Source of the DNA: Sphingomonas jatrophae
GTDB lineage: Bacteria > Pseudomonadota > Alphaproteobacteria > Sphingomonadales > Sphingomonadaceae
Length of the DNA: 64,000 nt
Direction of reading: 5' to 3'
NCBI RefSeq assembly: GCF_900113315.1
Contig: NZ_FOZG01000001.1
Span: 1,612,001-1,676,000, forward strand
Shown one piece after another: positions 8,155 through 17,770 of the stretch (within the stretch, counting starts at the first letter, position 1; the number at the start of each line of letters is the position of its first letter). The notes below the pieces were generated by a model, which saw only the letters and a program-made list of their open reading frames with translations, had not been told where the DNA came from and ran no database searches. The position numbers and the translations under genes are program-made.

Positions 8155-9155
8155 CACGGTCTCCGATCGGGTCCGTCGGCGCAGACGTCGATGACGATCT
8201 TGCCGGCCGCCTTGCGGTCCATCATCAGCCGGATCGCCTGCGCCGCATCGGCCAGAGGGAAGCGGCGACTGATGAGCGGCTGGAGGCGGCCATCGAGAAG
8301 CCAGGCATAGAGGGTCGCCATGTTGGCGCGGTGTTGCTCCGGCTCTCGCACGGTGAAGGCGCCCCACAGCACGCCCACGATCGATGCGGCCTTGAGGAGC
8401 GGCAGATTGAGCGGGATGGCCGGGATCGTGCCCGCGGCAAAGCCCACTACCAGATAGCGGCCGTTGCGGCCGATGGAGCGGAAGGCGGGCTCGGCCAGCG
8501 ATCCGCCCACCGGATCGACGATCACGTCGATGCCGGCCGTGCCCTGCGCCTCTCGCAGGGCCGTGCGGAGATCGCCCGCTTCATAGTCGACCAGCACGTC
8601 GGCCCCGCGCTCGCGCGCCAGCGCCAGGCGGTCCGGTGCGGAGGCGGCGGCGATTACCCGCGCGCCCATCGCCTTGGCGACCTCTACGCTGGCAAGGCCA
8701 ACGCCGCCGCTCGCGCCGAGGACCAGTACCGTCTCGCCCGGCTGGACGGCGGCGCGCTGCGCCAGTGCGTGATAGGCGGTGCCATGGGCCATGGTCATGG
8801 CGGCGGCCACCCCCAGCGGCACACCGTCGGGGACAGCGATCAGCCGGTCGGCCGCGACCACGACATGCTCGGCGAAGGCGCCGGCAAGCGTCATCGCCGC
8901 CACCCTGTCGCCGAGCGAGACACCCGTGACGCCTTCGCCGATCGCATCGATCCAGCCCGCCGCCTCTCCGCCGGGCGTGAAGGGCAAGGGCGGCTGGAGC
9001 TGGTAAAGGTTCTGGATGATGAGCGCGTCGGGCAGGTTGACGCCCGCTGCCGCCACCCGGATCCGCACCTCGCCCGGGCCGGGCGAGGGCAGGGGCACGT
9101 CCTCGACGATCAGGTCTTCGGGCGCACCGTGTGCGTGGCAGCGGAGCGCCTTCAT
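8154..9155 (-). CDS. Zinc-free alcohol dehydrogenase / NADPH:quinone oxidoreductase family
   Basis: Medium-chain reductase of 333 aa without the catalytic zinc ligands. The GroES-like domain (about 1-120) carries GVNLPDALIIQNLYQ, characteristic of quinone oxidoreductases; the Rossmann fold follows with VLVLGASGGVGLASVEVAK as nucleotide site at about 145-165. The family reduces quinones, enones or enoyl-CoAs with NADPH. It overlaps the SnoaL gene upstream by four bases (ATGA) and the CitE-like gene by one, so all are translated from one message. A reduction of an alpha,beta-unsaturated intermediate is the likely role (inference). Confidence 0.83.
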   Translation of the reverse strand: MKALRCHAHGAPEDLIVEDVPLPSPGPGEVRIRVAAAGVNLPDALIIQNLYQLQPPLPFTPGGEAAGWIDAIGEGVTGVSLGDRVAAMTLAGAFAEHVVVAADRLIAVPDGVPLGVAAAMTMAHGTAYHALAQRAAVQPGETVLVLGASGGVGLASVEVAKAMGARVIAAASAPDRLALARERGADVLVDYEAGDLRTALREAQGTAGIDVIVDPVGGSLAEPAFRSIGRNGRYLVVGFAAGTIPAIPLNLPLLKAASIVGVLWGAFTVREPEQHRANMATLYAWLLDGRLQPLISRRFPLADAAQAIRLMMDRKAAGKIVIDVCADGPDRRP

Positions 9156-9703
9156 GCCGCCGTCTCCGCGCGGAAGGCGGCGAGCAGTTCTCCGTAGTCG
9201 TCATGCGGATGCATGCGGCTGTGCACGCCGGCCGGCCACGCAGAATAAGGCGTCTGCGCGGGCAGCACGGACCTGTGATCGAAGAAGCCTCGGCGCCGGA
9301 TGATCTTCCAGGCGCCGCCCCGCCGTTTGAGGCGGTCGACATAGCGCCCTTCGATGAACACGTCCTCCTCGCCCCCACCATCGGCCGTGGCACGGCGCTG
9401 GTGGGCGACGAAATAGCTCTGCGCGAGCGCATGATCGCCGGCCACCTCGACCAGCACGTTGGACAGGTGGTGCGCCGCGAAGTGACAGCCCGCGAGGACC
9501 CCGGCGGCGAAGGTGACGAACGCCGCCACATCGCCGTTGAACGAGCCGTGTTCGATCCTCGCCTCGGGCCAGTAGCTTGCCTGCACGGCAGCGAAATCCT
9601 GCCGGTCGTTCGCATAAGCGATTTCGTATAGCCGGTCGGTGATGGCGAGCTTGGCCTCCACACGGTCCAACCGGCCGGCGCCGTCAAGCTCGTCCGAGGT
9701 CAT
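9152..9703 (-). CDS. SnoaL-like / NTF2-fold protein (copy 1)
   Basis: A 183-aa protein of the SnoaL-like nuclear-transport-factor-2 fold, related to scytalone-dehydratase-type and BaiE-type dehydratases and isomerases. Conserved features include AITDRLYEIAYANDRQDF in the first helix, the central HLSNVLVEV strand and a C-terminal YVDRLKRRGGAWKI strand. It has no export signal, unlike its paralogue at 27308. It is the first gene of the minus operon driven from 9704-9765. The fold supports dehydration, isomerisation or polyketide/steroid-like ring chemistry without cofactors; the reaction is unknown. Confidence 0.75.
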   Translation of the reverse strand: MTSDELDGAGRLDRVEAKLAITDRLYEIAYANDRQDFAAVQASYWPEARIEHGSFNGDVAAFVTFAAGVLAGCHFAAHHLSNVLVEVAGDHALAQSYFVAHQRRATADGGGEEDVFIEGRYVDRLKRRGGAWKIIRRRGFFDHRSVLPAQTPYSAWPAGVHSRMHPHDDYGELLAAFRAETAA

Positions 9704-9729
9704 CGCGCTCCTCTCTCCCCGTCTTCTTT

Positions 9730-9745
9730 CTGCACGACGGTATAG
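9730..9745. promoter_or_regulatory. Regulon palindrome, site 1 (CTGCAC-GACG-GTATAG)
   Basis: Variant of the recurring CTGCAC-N4-GTGCAG motif, in the divergent region between the SnoaL operon (minus) and carboxylesterase copy 2 (plus). On the minus strand a TTGACA box lies at 9764-9759, so the palindrome would cover the -10 region of the SnoaL operon, a repressor-like position. Confidence 0.6.
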
Positions 9746-9908
9746 CTTTGGGCTACCCTGTCAACGGCATCGCTCACCCCGACCACGATGCTCAAAGGTA
9801 ACCGAAAACGAACCTGCAATGCAAAATCTCTTGCTTTCGTAACCAAGGCGGCGTTTGTGTCGCGGCGAGAAGGCCGGGGCAACCGGGCGTGTGTGGCGGG
9901 AGAGCGGC

Positions 9909-11387
9909 TTGCCCGGCGAGACGAACGAGACGGATGGTCCGGTGATCGTAACCGATCTGGGCGCAGTCCGTGGCGTCGTGCTGTCCGGACGTGCGGCTGC
10001 GTTCCGCGGCATCCCCTATGCCGCGCCCCCAATCGGCCCGCTGCGCTGGCGCGAGGCGCAGCCGGCGCAGGCATGGTCCGGCGTGCTGGATGCGACCCGC
10101 TTCGGCCCCGCCTGCCCGCAGCGCGCCACGCCTGCAGCGCCGCCGGTGCCGCAGAGCGAGGATTGCCTGACGCTCAACATCGTCACGCCCGATCCGGCGG
10201 CCAGCGGCCTTCCCGTGCTGTTCTCGATCCACGGCGGCGCCTTCTTCGTCGGATCGGGCCGCTACATCGCGGACAAGGACCTTTCGCCGATGGTGCGTCG
10301 CGGCGTCGTGCTCGTCGCGCCCAATTACCGGCTCGGCCGCTTCGGCTTCCTCGCTCACCCAGCGCTCACGCGCGAGGCGGGCCGCGGCACCGGCAATTTC
10401 TGGCTAAGCGACCAGCTGGCGGCGCTCGACTGGGTGCGGCGGAACATCGCGCGCTTCGGCGGCGATCCCGGGACCATCACCATTCTCGGCTGCTCGGCCG
10501 GTGGATCGAGCGTCAACGCGCTCCTGACGAGCCAGCAGGCGCGCGGGCGGTTCGCGCGCGCCGCGGTCCACTCCGGCGGCGGCCTGTTCAACGCGGCGCG
10601 TCCGCTCGCGCGGGCCGAGGAGGAGGGGATCGCCTTCGCCCGCCGCGCCGGCATCGCGGAGGACGACGCCGCTACGCTCGACCGACTGCGCGCGCTGAGC
10701 GTGGATGAGGTGCTGGCCGCGGACCCCGGCCCACCCGATTTCGGCCCGATCGTCGACGCCCATCAGATTCAGGCGCCCGTGGCCGTTGCCTTTGCCGGGG
10801 AGCGTCAGGCGCCGGTGCCGTTGATCGTCGGATCGACGAGCAACGAGGCCAGCATCTTCGGCATGATGGGCTTCGATGCCGCCACGCTGAAGGCGCGGTT
10901 CGACATCGATCTGGCGAAGCTGCGCCCGCTCTACGAGGAAGCCGGACCAGTGAACGACGGCGAGCTGCTGCGGCGGGTGCAGACCGACTTCCTGTTCACC
11001 TCGGCCAGCCTCGGCCTCGCCTCGCTCGCCGCGCGCACCGCGCCGACCTGGTCCTACCATTTCGACTATGTCCCGGCCGCCCAGCGCGCGAGCAAGCCTG
11101 GCGCGTCGCACTGCGCCGACATGGCCTATACCTTCACCGACGATGCCCGCCGCACCGCCGACGACATGGCGGTGGCGGAGCGCCAGCAGGCTTACTGGTA
11201 CAATTTCATCCGAACGGGTGATCCGAATGGGCCCGGCCTGCCCGAATGGCCGCGCGCCGCACCCGGCGAGGTGGTGACCATGGTGACGGGCGAGGCGGTG
11301 CGGATGGTGCCGGCGCTTCACCGCACGCGCATGGCCTATTGGCACGATCGCTGGGCGCGCGAGACCGGCGCCGCGGTCAAGCCCTGA
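9909..11387 (+). CDS. Type B carboxylesterase (copy 2)
   Basis: Paralogue of the esterase at 5837-7366, 492 aa from the chosen start. It has the HGG oxyanion loop at 109-111, the GCSAGG elbow (Ser196) with the same unusual Cys before the serine, and the STSNEAS acid loop. No signal peptide is visible, so this copy may be cytoplasmic while copy 1 is exported. The start is uncertain: TTG at 9909 has GGGAGAG at a good distance; GTG at 9891 and TTG at 9855 are alternatives. It is followed after 19 bases by the GST gene and then by the tandem CaiB gene, probably one operon. It cleaves an ester of the imported substrate or of an intermediate (inference). Confidence 0.85.
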   Translation: MPGETNETDGPVIVTDLGAVRGVVLSGRAAAFRGIPYAAPPIGPLRWREAQPAQAWSGVLDATRFGPACPQRATPAAPPVPQSEDCLTLNIVTPDPAASGLPVLFSIHGGAFFVGSGRYIADKDLSPMVRRGVVLVAPNYRLGRFGFLAHPALTREAGRGTGNFWLSDQLAALDWVRRNIARFGGDPGTITILGCSAGGSSVNALLTSQQARGRFARAAVHSGGGLFNAARPLARAEEEGIAFARRAGIAEDDAATLDRLRALSVDEVLAADPGPPDFGPIVDAHQIQAPVAVAFAGERQAPVPLIVGSTSNEASIFGMMGFDAATLKARFDIDLAKLRPLYEEAGPVNDGELLRRVQTDFLFTSASLGLASLAARTAPTWSYHFDYVPAAQRASKPGASHCADMAYTFTDDARRTADDMAVAERQQAYWYNFIRTGDPNGPGLPEWPRAAPGEVVTMVTGEAVRMVPALHRTRMAYWHDRWARETGAAVKP

Positions 11388-11406
11388 GCATCGGGGGAGG
11401 GGCGGC

Positions 11407-12051
11407 GTGAAACTGTATCACTGCGGCGGCTCGCGCGGGTTGCGCGCGTTATGGACGATCGAGGAGATCGGGCTGGATTGCGAGCTGGTGTCGCTGCCAT
11501 TCCCGCCCCGCCGTGCGACGCCCGGTTATACCGACCTGAACCCCGTCGGCACGGTGCCGACGCTGGTCGACGGCGACGTCGTGATGACCGAGTCCAGCGC
11601 CATCGCCCAGTATCTCGCCGCCCGCTATGCGGCGGATACGCTCGCCGTCGGCGTCGATGAATCGGATTTCCCGGCCTATCTCGACTTCCTCCACCACGCC
11701 GACGCCACGCTGACCTTCCCGCAGACGGTCTACCTTCGCTACGCGGTGCTGGAGCGCGAGCGGGGGCTGGAGCCGGCGGGGCTGCTCTATGCCGATTGGT
11801 TCGGCAAGCGGCTGGCCAAGGTCGAGCGGCGGCTGAGCGGCCGGGATTATCTCTGCGCCGGGCGCTTCACCGTCGCTGACATCGCGGTCGGCTACGCCAT
11901 CCTGCTCGCCGAGAAGATCGGCCTGTCCGATCGCGTGCCGCCGGCGATCGCCGCCTGGTTCGACGGGCTGACCGCGCGACCGGCCTATCAGCGCATGCTG
12001 ACGCGCGATGCCGCAGCCGTGGTGCTGGCGCCCGGCACGCCCCTTACCTGA
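11407..12051 (+). CDS. Glutathione S-transferase family protein
   Basis: A 214-aa cytosolic GST with an N-terminal thioredoxin-like half (VKLYHCGGSRGLRALWTIEE; NPVGTVPTLVDGD; ESSAIAQYLA as the glutathione-binding loop with Ser) and a helical C-terminal half with the conserved N-capping Asp (FTVADIAVGYAILLA). GTG start after GGGGGAGG. Family members conjugate glutathione, remove it, dehalogenate, or isomerise maleyl-type double bonds. The position between an esterase and a CoA-transferase-like gene suggests a catabolic step or protection from an electrophilic intermediate. Confidence 0.85.
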   Translation: MKLYHCGGSRGLRALWTIEEIGLDCELVSLPFPPRRATPGYTDLNPVGTVPTLVDGDVVMTESSAIAQYLAARYAADTLAVGVDESDFPAYLDFLHHADATLTFPQTVYLRYAVLERERGLEPAGLLYADWFGKRLAKVERRLSGRDYLCAGRFTVADIAVGYAILLAEKIGLSDRVPPAIAAWFDGLTARPAYQRMLTRDAAAVVLAPGTPLT

Positions 12052-12068
12052 TCCGAGGAGCGCACAGG

Positions 12069-14420
12069 ATGACCGACGCGCAGCATGGCGTCGACCGGCC
12101 GCTCGCCGGCATGACGATCCTGGACCTGCTGGAGGCGCCGCTTGCGGGCGTCACGCGGACTTATGTGGAGCTTGGCGCCCGAGTGGTGCGGCCGGAGCCG
12201 GGCGGCGCTTACGCCGGTGCAGCGGTCAACTCGCCCGAGGGGGTGCGCTGGCTCGTCGCCAATGTCGGCAAGACACTGATCGACGGCACGGATGCTGAGC
12301 TGCGCGCCTCCGCCGACCAGGCGGACATGATCGTGCAGGGTGCCGGCGGGCCCGCCGAGGCGCTGCTCAGCGACGGGAGCCGAGCGGCCGTCCCGGTGCT
12401 GACGGTGAGCATGTTCGGCACGGGCACCAGCTACGAAGGCTGGCAGGCCACCGATCCGGTGCTGCACGCGCTCACCGGTGAGCTGTCCCGCTCCGGCCTC
12501 GCGCCGCGGGCGCCGCTGCTGCCGCCGGGCGAGCTGGCAATGCAGTGCGCGATGGCGCAGGCGGCCTATGTCGGCATGGCGGCGCTTTATGCGGCGAAGC
12601 GGACGGGGCAGGGCGACCGGATCGACGTGTCGATGCTGGATGCGGCCGGCCAGGCGCTCGATCCCGGCTACGGCATCTCCGGCAGCGCGACACTCGGGCG
12701 CGCGGCGAGCCACCTGCCGCCCGAACGGCCGGTCAAAGGCTTCCAATATCCGATCTTCCCGTGCCGTGACGGCGATGTCCGGCTCTGCCTGCTGGCGCCT
12801 CGGCAATGGCGCAACATGTTCGACTGGATGGGCCAGCCGGAAGCGTTCGCCGGTGTGGACTATAACAATACCGGTGTTCGCCAGCGCTCCGCAGCGCTGA
12901 CGGCAGCGCTCGCCGCGTTCGTGCAGGACAAGAGCCGCGCCGAACTGGAGCGCGAGGGCATGGCGCGCGGCATCCCCATCTCGGGGCTGCTGTCGCTCGA
13001 CGAATGCCTGAAGGCCCCGCATCTCGCCGCCCGGCAGGCGATCGGCACGGTCCACGATCCCTCGGGCGTGGAGATCCGCTCCCCCGATGGCGTGATCGAG
13101 ATCGATGGCGTGCGGATGAGCCCGCGGGTGAGCGCCGGGATCGAAGCCGCGGCGATGGCGGCGGATGTAAGCAGCACGGATCCGGCGCGGCCACTCGCGG
13201 GGATCAGGGTGCTCGATCTGGGCGTGATCGTTGTCGGCGGGGAGCAGAGCCGTCTGCTGGCGGACCTTGGCGCGGATGTCGTGAAGGTCGAATCCGCTGC
13301 CTTCCCCGATGGTACGCGCCACTCCTATCTGCCCACCGGCCTGTCGGTGAGCTTCGCCGCCGGCCACCGCAACAAGCGCAGCCTCGGCCTCAACCTGCGC
13401 GATGACGCCGGCAAGGCGCTGTTCTGTCGTCTGGCGGCGAAGGCGGACGTGATCCTGTCCAACTTCAAGCCGGGCACGATGGAGGCGCTCGGCCTCGGCT
13501 ATGATCGGATCGCCGCGATCAATCCCGGCATCGTCATGGTCGAAAGCAGTGCGTTCGGGAGCACCGGCCCCTGGGCGGGGCGGATGGGCTATGGGCCGCT
13601 GGTGCGTGCGGCGGCGGGGCTGACGGGCAAGTGGCGCTACCCCGACGATCCGACAAGCTACAGCGATTCGATCACGATCTATCCCGATCATGTCGGGGCG
13701 CGATACGGCACCATCGCTGTCCTCGCGCTGCTTGCCCGTCGGCTGCGGACGGGCAGGGGCGGGCGCGCAGCGATCTCGCAGCTGGAGGTCATGCTCGGCC
13801 ACTTCGCGGCGGAGATTGCGGGCGAAAGCGTGGGGGTTTCGGCGACGGCAGCGTTGGACGCGCCGTGGAACGTGTTCCGCGCACAAGGCGACGATGAATG
13901 GTGCGTCGTGACGGTGCGGGGCGATGCGGACTGGCTGGCGCTGGCGCGACTGCTCGACCGTCCGGACTGGACCGGCACCGCTTATGCGTCCGCCGCGCAA
14001 CGGCTGGCACAACGGGAGGCGATCGAGCGCGACGTTGCCGCCTGGATGGCGACGCAAGATGCGGAGGGGGCGATGCGGCGGCTGCAGGCCGCCGGCATCC
14101 CCGCCGCCCGCATGCTGCGGATCGCCGACCTGCCTGACTTCAGCTATTACCGCGAGCGCGGCTTTTTCCGCGTCGATCGCCACCCGCACATGGACGAACC
14201 GGTCATCGCCGAGCGCCGCCATGCGGTGTCGGCGCTGCTGGCCGAGCCCGACACGCGTCCTGCCCCGCTCATGGGCGAACATGGCGCGGAGGTGCTGCGG
14301 GACTGGCTGGGCCTGAGCGCGGCAGAGATTGCGGACCTGACGGGGGGCAAGGTGATCGAGCCCGTCTCCGCTGATATCGCCCGCATGGTCGCAGCAGGCG
14401 AAGGGCGCGCGCCGGCCTGA
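12069..14420 (+). CDS. Tandem class III CoA-transferase (CaiB/BaiF fusion, copy 1)
   Basis: 783 aa made of two full CaiB/BaiF domains in one chain: about 11-365 and 375-783, each opening with a PLAG(M/I)-type motif. Class III CoA-transferases work through a catalytic Asp about 21 residues before the TGxG turn. In the C-terminal copy that residue is Asp540 (IYPDHVGARYG); in the N-terminal copy the same position is Met158 (ELAMQCAMAQ), so that half looks non-catalytic. DddD is a known tandem enzyme of this type, but nothing else here points to its substrate. The gene is preceded by GAGGAG and by the GST gene 17 bases upstream. It likely moves CoA to a carboxylic acid intermediate (inference). 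Confidence 0.82.
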   Translation: MTDAQHGVDRPLAGMTILDLLEAPLAGVTRTYVELGARVVRPEPGGAYAGAAVNSPEGVRWLVANVGKTLIDGTDAELRASADQADMIVQGAGGPAEALLSDGSRAAVPVLTVSMFGTGTSYEGWQATDPVLHALTGELSRSGLAPRAPLLPPGELAMQCAMAQAAYVGMAALYAAKRTGQGDRIDVSMLDAAGQALDPGYGISGSATLGRAASHLPPERPVKGFQYPIFPCRDGDVRLCLLAPRQWRNMFDWMGQPEAFAGVDYNNTGVRQRSAALTAALAAFVQDKSRAELEREGMARGIPISGLLSLDECLKAPHLAARQAIGTVHDPSGVEIRSPDGVIEIDGVRMSPRVSAGIEAAAMAADVSSTDPARPLAGIRVLDLGVIVVGGEQSRLLADLGADVVKVESAAFPDGTRHSYLPTGLSVSFAAGHRNKRSLGLNLRDDAGKALFCRLAAKADVILSNFKPGTMEALGLGYDRIAAINPGIVMVESSAFGSTGPWAGRMGYGPLVRAAAGLTGKWRYPDDPTSYSDSITIYPDHVGARYGTIAVLALLARRLRTGRGGRAAISQLEVMLGHFAAEIAGESVGVSATAALDAPWNVFRAQGDDEWCVVTVRGDADWLALARLLDRPDWTGTAYASAAQRLAQREAIERDVAAWMATQDAEGAMRRLQAAGIPAARMLRIADLPDFSYYRERGFFRVDRHPHMDEPVIAERRHAVSALLAEPDTRPAPLMGEHGAEVLRDWLGLSAAEIADLTGGKVIEPVSADIARMVAAGEGRAPA

Positions 14421-14526
14421 CGGCGCTGGCTCGGCAGGGCACTGCACGGCCATCCTGAAGATGCGTATGCACGTTCGGGCGCTAGGATCTCGCTTGGGCG
14501 AGGCCGTCCATACCGGGGCAAATGAA

Positions 14527-14565
14527 AGGCCCCGCCACCCCCTTTGACAGGGGACAGCGGGGCCT
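14527..14565 (-). terminator. Terminator after the TonB receptor gene
   Basis: AGGCCCCGC pairs with GCGGGGCCT across a 21-base loop; read on the minus strand the stem is followed by TTTCATTTG. It lies just past the receptor stop codon and also separates the convergent CoA-transferase gene. Confidence 0.65.
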
Positions 14566-14581
14566 CGCCGAACAGGTGAGA

Positions 14582-17500
14582 TCAGAAGCGGAAGCGCACG
14601 CCCGCCGTGAAGGCGCGGCCGATAAAGTCATAGACCGCGATGTTGGTCGGGATGTTCACGCCCGGGATGGTGCCGGGGATGAGCGGCGGATCCTTGTCGA
14701 ACAGATTGTTGACCGTGCCGAACAGCTCCATGTTGCCCTTGCCGTGCGGCACGGTGAAGCGGACCGACAGGTCGGTATACCAGAAGGCCTTGACCGAATC
14801 GTCGACAAAGGCCGCGGGCAGAACCGGCACCACGCCGCCGCTGGCCAGCAGCGGATTGGCGATGCCCGGCGGAATGTCCAGGCGCATCTTGTGGATATAC
14901 TGTTCGGACAGGGTGATGCCGAAATTGTCGGTCGAATAATCGAGCGTCAGGTTACCACGCCAGCGCGGGAAGCCGGCCGGATTGCTGCCGACGACACTGA
15001 CGCCCGTATAGTTCGACAGCGGTGCCCCGGCGAAGCGCTGGGCCACGAACTTGTCGAGGTAATTGGCGTAGAGCCGGACGGACAAGGCGCCTTCGCCGAC
15101 GCGCGTGCGATAATTCGCATCGATGTCGAGGCCCGCGGTCTTGAGGAACGCGATATTGGCCGGCTGGATGCGCACCAGCGACGGGAAGGCCGTCGGGCTG
15201 GTGCGGTCGATCTGCGCGCATTCCGGCGATCCCGTGCCGCCGGCATTCAGGCAGGCGGTGAGGATTTCCTGCGCGGTCAGCTGCTCGATAAGGTCGTCAA
15301 CCTTGATGCGGTAATAATCCACCGACACCGAGAAGCCCGGCAGGAAGGAAGGCGAGAAGACGCCGCCGATCGTCAGCGTCTTGGCGACCTCCGGGTCCAG
15401 ATCACGGTTGCCGCTGGTGACGCTCGCCACGTTCAGATTCTGCCCCGAGCCATAAGCGCCGGAGGCGGAGCGGGCATCGTTGACGATGCCGATGCCGCTC
15501 TGCGGGCCGGAGAACAGCTCGAACAGGTTGGGCGCGCGGATGTCGCGCGAGTAGTTGGCGCGCAGCAGCAGGTCATCGACCGGCTTCCACGTGCCGCCCA
15601 CCTTCCACGTCGTCACCGAGCCACTGGTCGAATAATCGGTGTAGCGGACGGCGCCGTTCAGGCTCAGTTCCTGGAAGAAGGGCGTGTCCTTCAGGATCGG
15701 AACCGCGACTTCGCCGAACACTTCCTTGACGTTCAGGCTGCCGCGCGCCTGGCCGACATTGGTCAGCCAGTAGAACAGGGCACCCGCCGGCACGTTGCGC
15801 AGGCCCGCGAAATAGGCGCTGCGCTCCGCCGTCGTGTCGAGGAGCGAGGGATCGGCATTGCTGACCAGCCGCAGCGTCTGCTTGCGATATTCGCCACCCA
15901 CCGCGAAATCCACCGTGCCTGCTGGCAATTCGAACGCGCTGCCGCTGATGCTGGCGACGACCGAATCCTGCTTGGTCTTGGCGCGGTAGCGCGACGTGCC
16001 GGTGGCGTAATCATAGCCGGCCGGTGTCGCCGCAGCGGGATTGCCGGCGAACACGTTCATGGGCGAGCAGCCCTGGAATTGCGAGGCGAACTCGGTCGTC
16101 AGCACGCGACAGGTGGGCGTGCCATTGACCGAGACGACGTCGGTCGCCGCGTAAAGGGCGCGATTGTCGTAAAGGCCGTCGACGCGGCTGTTCAGCGTGG
16201 AATCGCCATGCGTGTACGACGCCTGCCACTTGAGCGTGCCGAGCGAGCCGGTGAAGCCGCCCGTCGCCAGCCAGAAATCGGTCTTGTTGCGCGCGACCGG
16301 CTGCGGCTGCCCGGCATTGTACTGGCCGACCTGCACGAAGTCGCCCGCGGTGGGCAGCGTTGCACGGATGGCAGCAGGCAGGAACGGGTTGTCGCGATAG
16401 ACCGTCACCGTCTGGCTGGGCGGCACCAGCGCATTGGCCTGCGTGATGAAGCGCAGCTCGGACCGGGAATATGCGCCTTGCGCGAACGCGGTGATGTCGG
16501 GCGTTAGCTCATAGCTGACGCGACCGAACGTCTGATAATTTCGGCTCGGCACGATCGCGCTGGTGTTGCTCGGGATCTCATAGCCGTCGCCGCCCTGCTG
16601 GAAGCCGGTGGTGCCGGTGGGCTGGCCGAGATTGAACGGCCGCGTGGTGCCGTCGGAGTTGATCACCTGGCCGACGAACGGATTGCCCGCGACGCTGGAG
16701 CCGACGATGCGGCCGTTGCCCGCCACCGCCGAGATGCGCACGTTGTTGGCGATGGTGTAGGGATTGACCTGCGTGCCCGGCGCGGCCGTGCAAGTGCGCT
16801 GCTGCGCGCCCGCGGCGGCACTGCACAGCGCGTTGTTGCTGCCGACATAGACCGCGTTGAGGCGGCCGATTGCCCGCTCGTCGCGGTCCATGCCCTCGTT
16901 GTTGAAGAAGTCACCGCTCAGCAGGACGTGGCCCTTGCCGCCGCCGAAGTCGAAGCCGCCGGCAAGGCCAAGGCGCTGGTTGGCGTTGTAGCCGCGCTGC
17001 GCGACGCCTGCCTGCGCCACGCCCTTGATGCCGGTGAAGTTCTTGTCGAGGATGAAGTTGACGACGCCGGCGACGGCGTCCGAACCCCACTGCGCCGATG
17101 CGCCGCCGGTCACCACGTCCACGCGCTGCATCAGCAACTCGGGGAGCACGTTGGTGTCGATCGTGCCGACATAGGTCGTCGGCGGCACCCGGATGCCATC
17201 GAACAGGATCAGCGTGCGCAGCGGACCCTTGGGATTGTTGCTCGGAATGCCGAGGCTGCGCAGGTTGAGGATGTTGCCCTGGATCGGGAAGTTGGAAAAA
17301 TTGCTCGCCGAGCGCGCTGGGCTGAGCGAGTTCGAGAATTGCGGCAGCTTGTTCAGCGCGTCGGGAATGCTGGACGGCGTGGAGCGCAGCAGATCATCGG
17401 TGCGCGCAACGGTGACCGGGGTCGGCGCGGTATAGCCGTCGCGGACGATGCGCGATCCGGTGACGACGACATCCCCGCCGGCATTGGAGGGCGTGGCGGG

Positions 17501-17671
17501 ATCGGAGGTGGTGCTGACGGTGCCGGGTGGGGGGACCGGCTGCCGGTCGTCCGCGACCTGCACGCCGGCTGCTGCCGACGGCGGAACCGCGGCGGCGTCC
17601 TGCGCCCATGCCGGCGCACTGGCGCCGGCCACACCCGCGCTGCTCAACAGAATGCCGACTAGACGACGCAT
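14582..17671 (-). CDS. TonB-dependent receptor, full length
   Basis: Outer-membrane receptor of 1029 aa. Signal peptide at 1-23 (ends APAWA before QD), a Pro/Ser linker, then the TonB-box region DVVVTGSRIVRDGYTAPTPV (66 onward), plug motifs (LDGIRV-like LFDGIRVPPTTYVG; VDVVTGGASAQWGSDAVAG), and a long beta-barrel ending in the classic C-terminal Phe (GVRFRF). It imports a substrate too large or scarce for porins, powered by TonB. Position beside the MFS transporter and amid catabolic genes suggests it takes up the island's substrate. Two palindromic sites lie upstream (17710 and 17771), so it is probably regulated with the pathway. Confidence 0.93.
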   Translation of the reverse strand: MRRLVGILLSSAGVAGASAPAWAQDAAAVPPSAAAGVQVADDRQPVPPPGTVSTTSDPATPSNAGGDVVVTGSRIVRDGYTAPTPVTVARTDDLLRSTPSSIPDALNKLPQFSNSLSPARSASNFSNFPIQGNILNLRSLGIPSNNPKGPLRTLILFDGIRVPPTTYVGTIDTNVLPELLMQRVDVVTGGASAQWGSDAVAGVVNFILDKNFTGIKGVAQAGVAQRGYNANQRLGLAGGFDFGGGKGHVLLSGDFFNNEGMDRDERAIGRLNAVYVGSNNALCSAAAGAQQRTCTAAPGTQVNPYTIANNVRISAVAGNGRIVGSSVAGNPFVGQVINSDGTTRPFNLGQPTGTTGFQQGGDGYEIPSNTSAIVPSRNYQTFGRVSYELTPDITAFAQGAYSRSELRFITQANALVPPSQTVTVYRDNPFLPAAIRATLPTAGDFVQVGQYNAGQPQPVARNKTDFWLATGGFTGSLGTLKWQASYTHGDSTLNSRVDGLYDNRALYAATDVVSVNGTPTCRVLTTEFASQFQGCSPMNVFAGNPAAATPAGYDYATGTSRYRAKTKQDSVVASISGSAFELPAGTVDFAVGGEYRKQTLRLVSNADPSLLDTTAERSAYFAGLRNVPAGALFYWLTNVGQARGSLNVKEVFGEVAVPILKDTPFFQELSLNGAVRYTDYSTSGSVTTWKVGGTWKPVDDLLLRANYSRDIRAPNLFELFSGPQSGIGIVNDARSASGAYGSGQNLNVASVTSGNRDLDPEVAKTLTIGGVFSPSFLPGFSVSVDYYRIKVDDLIEQLTAQEILTACLNAGGTGSPECAQIDRTSPTAFPSLVRIQPANIAFLKTAGLDIDANYRTRVGEGALSVRLYANYLDKFVAQRFAGAPLSNYTGVSVVGSNPAGFPRWRGNLTLDYSTDNFGITLSEQYIHKMRLDIPPGIANPLLASGGVVPVLPAAFVDDSVKAFWYTDLSVRFTVPHGKGNMELFGTVNNLFDKDPPLIPGTIPGVNIPTNIAVYDFIGRAFTAGVRFRF

Positions 17672-17709
17672 CTATCCCTCCCCGGTTTGCTGATGGCCTC
17701 AGCACATTT

Positions 17710-17725
17710 ATATCCTGCTGTGCAG
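17710..17725. promoter_or_regulatory. Degenerate regulon half-palindrome at receptor -10
   Basis: Right arm GTGCAG is exact; the left arm ATATCC is weak. On the minus strand it reads AAATCTGCAC and overlaps the proposed -10 (AAATCT, 17729-17724) that sits 17 bases after TTGACA (17752-17747). Confidence 0.4.
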
Positions 17726-17770
17726 ATTTGACGGAATTCCTCCCGCTGTCAACGAAAAACCCGCCTAAAC

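Noticed and set aside
12069-14420. Tandem CoA-transferase as a DMSP-cleaving DddD
   Set aside because: The two-domain layout and second-half Asp are similar, but no DMSP transporter, hydroxypropionate genes or DddD-type neighbours are present.
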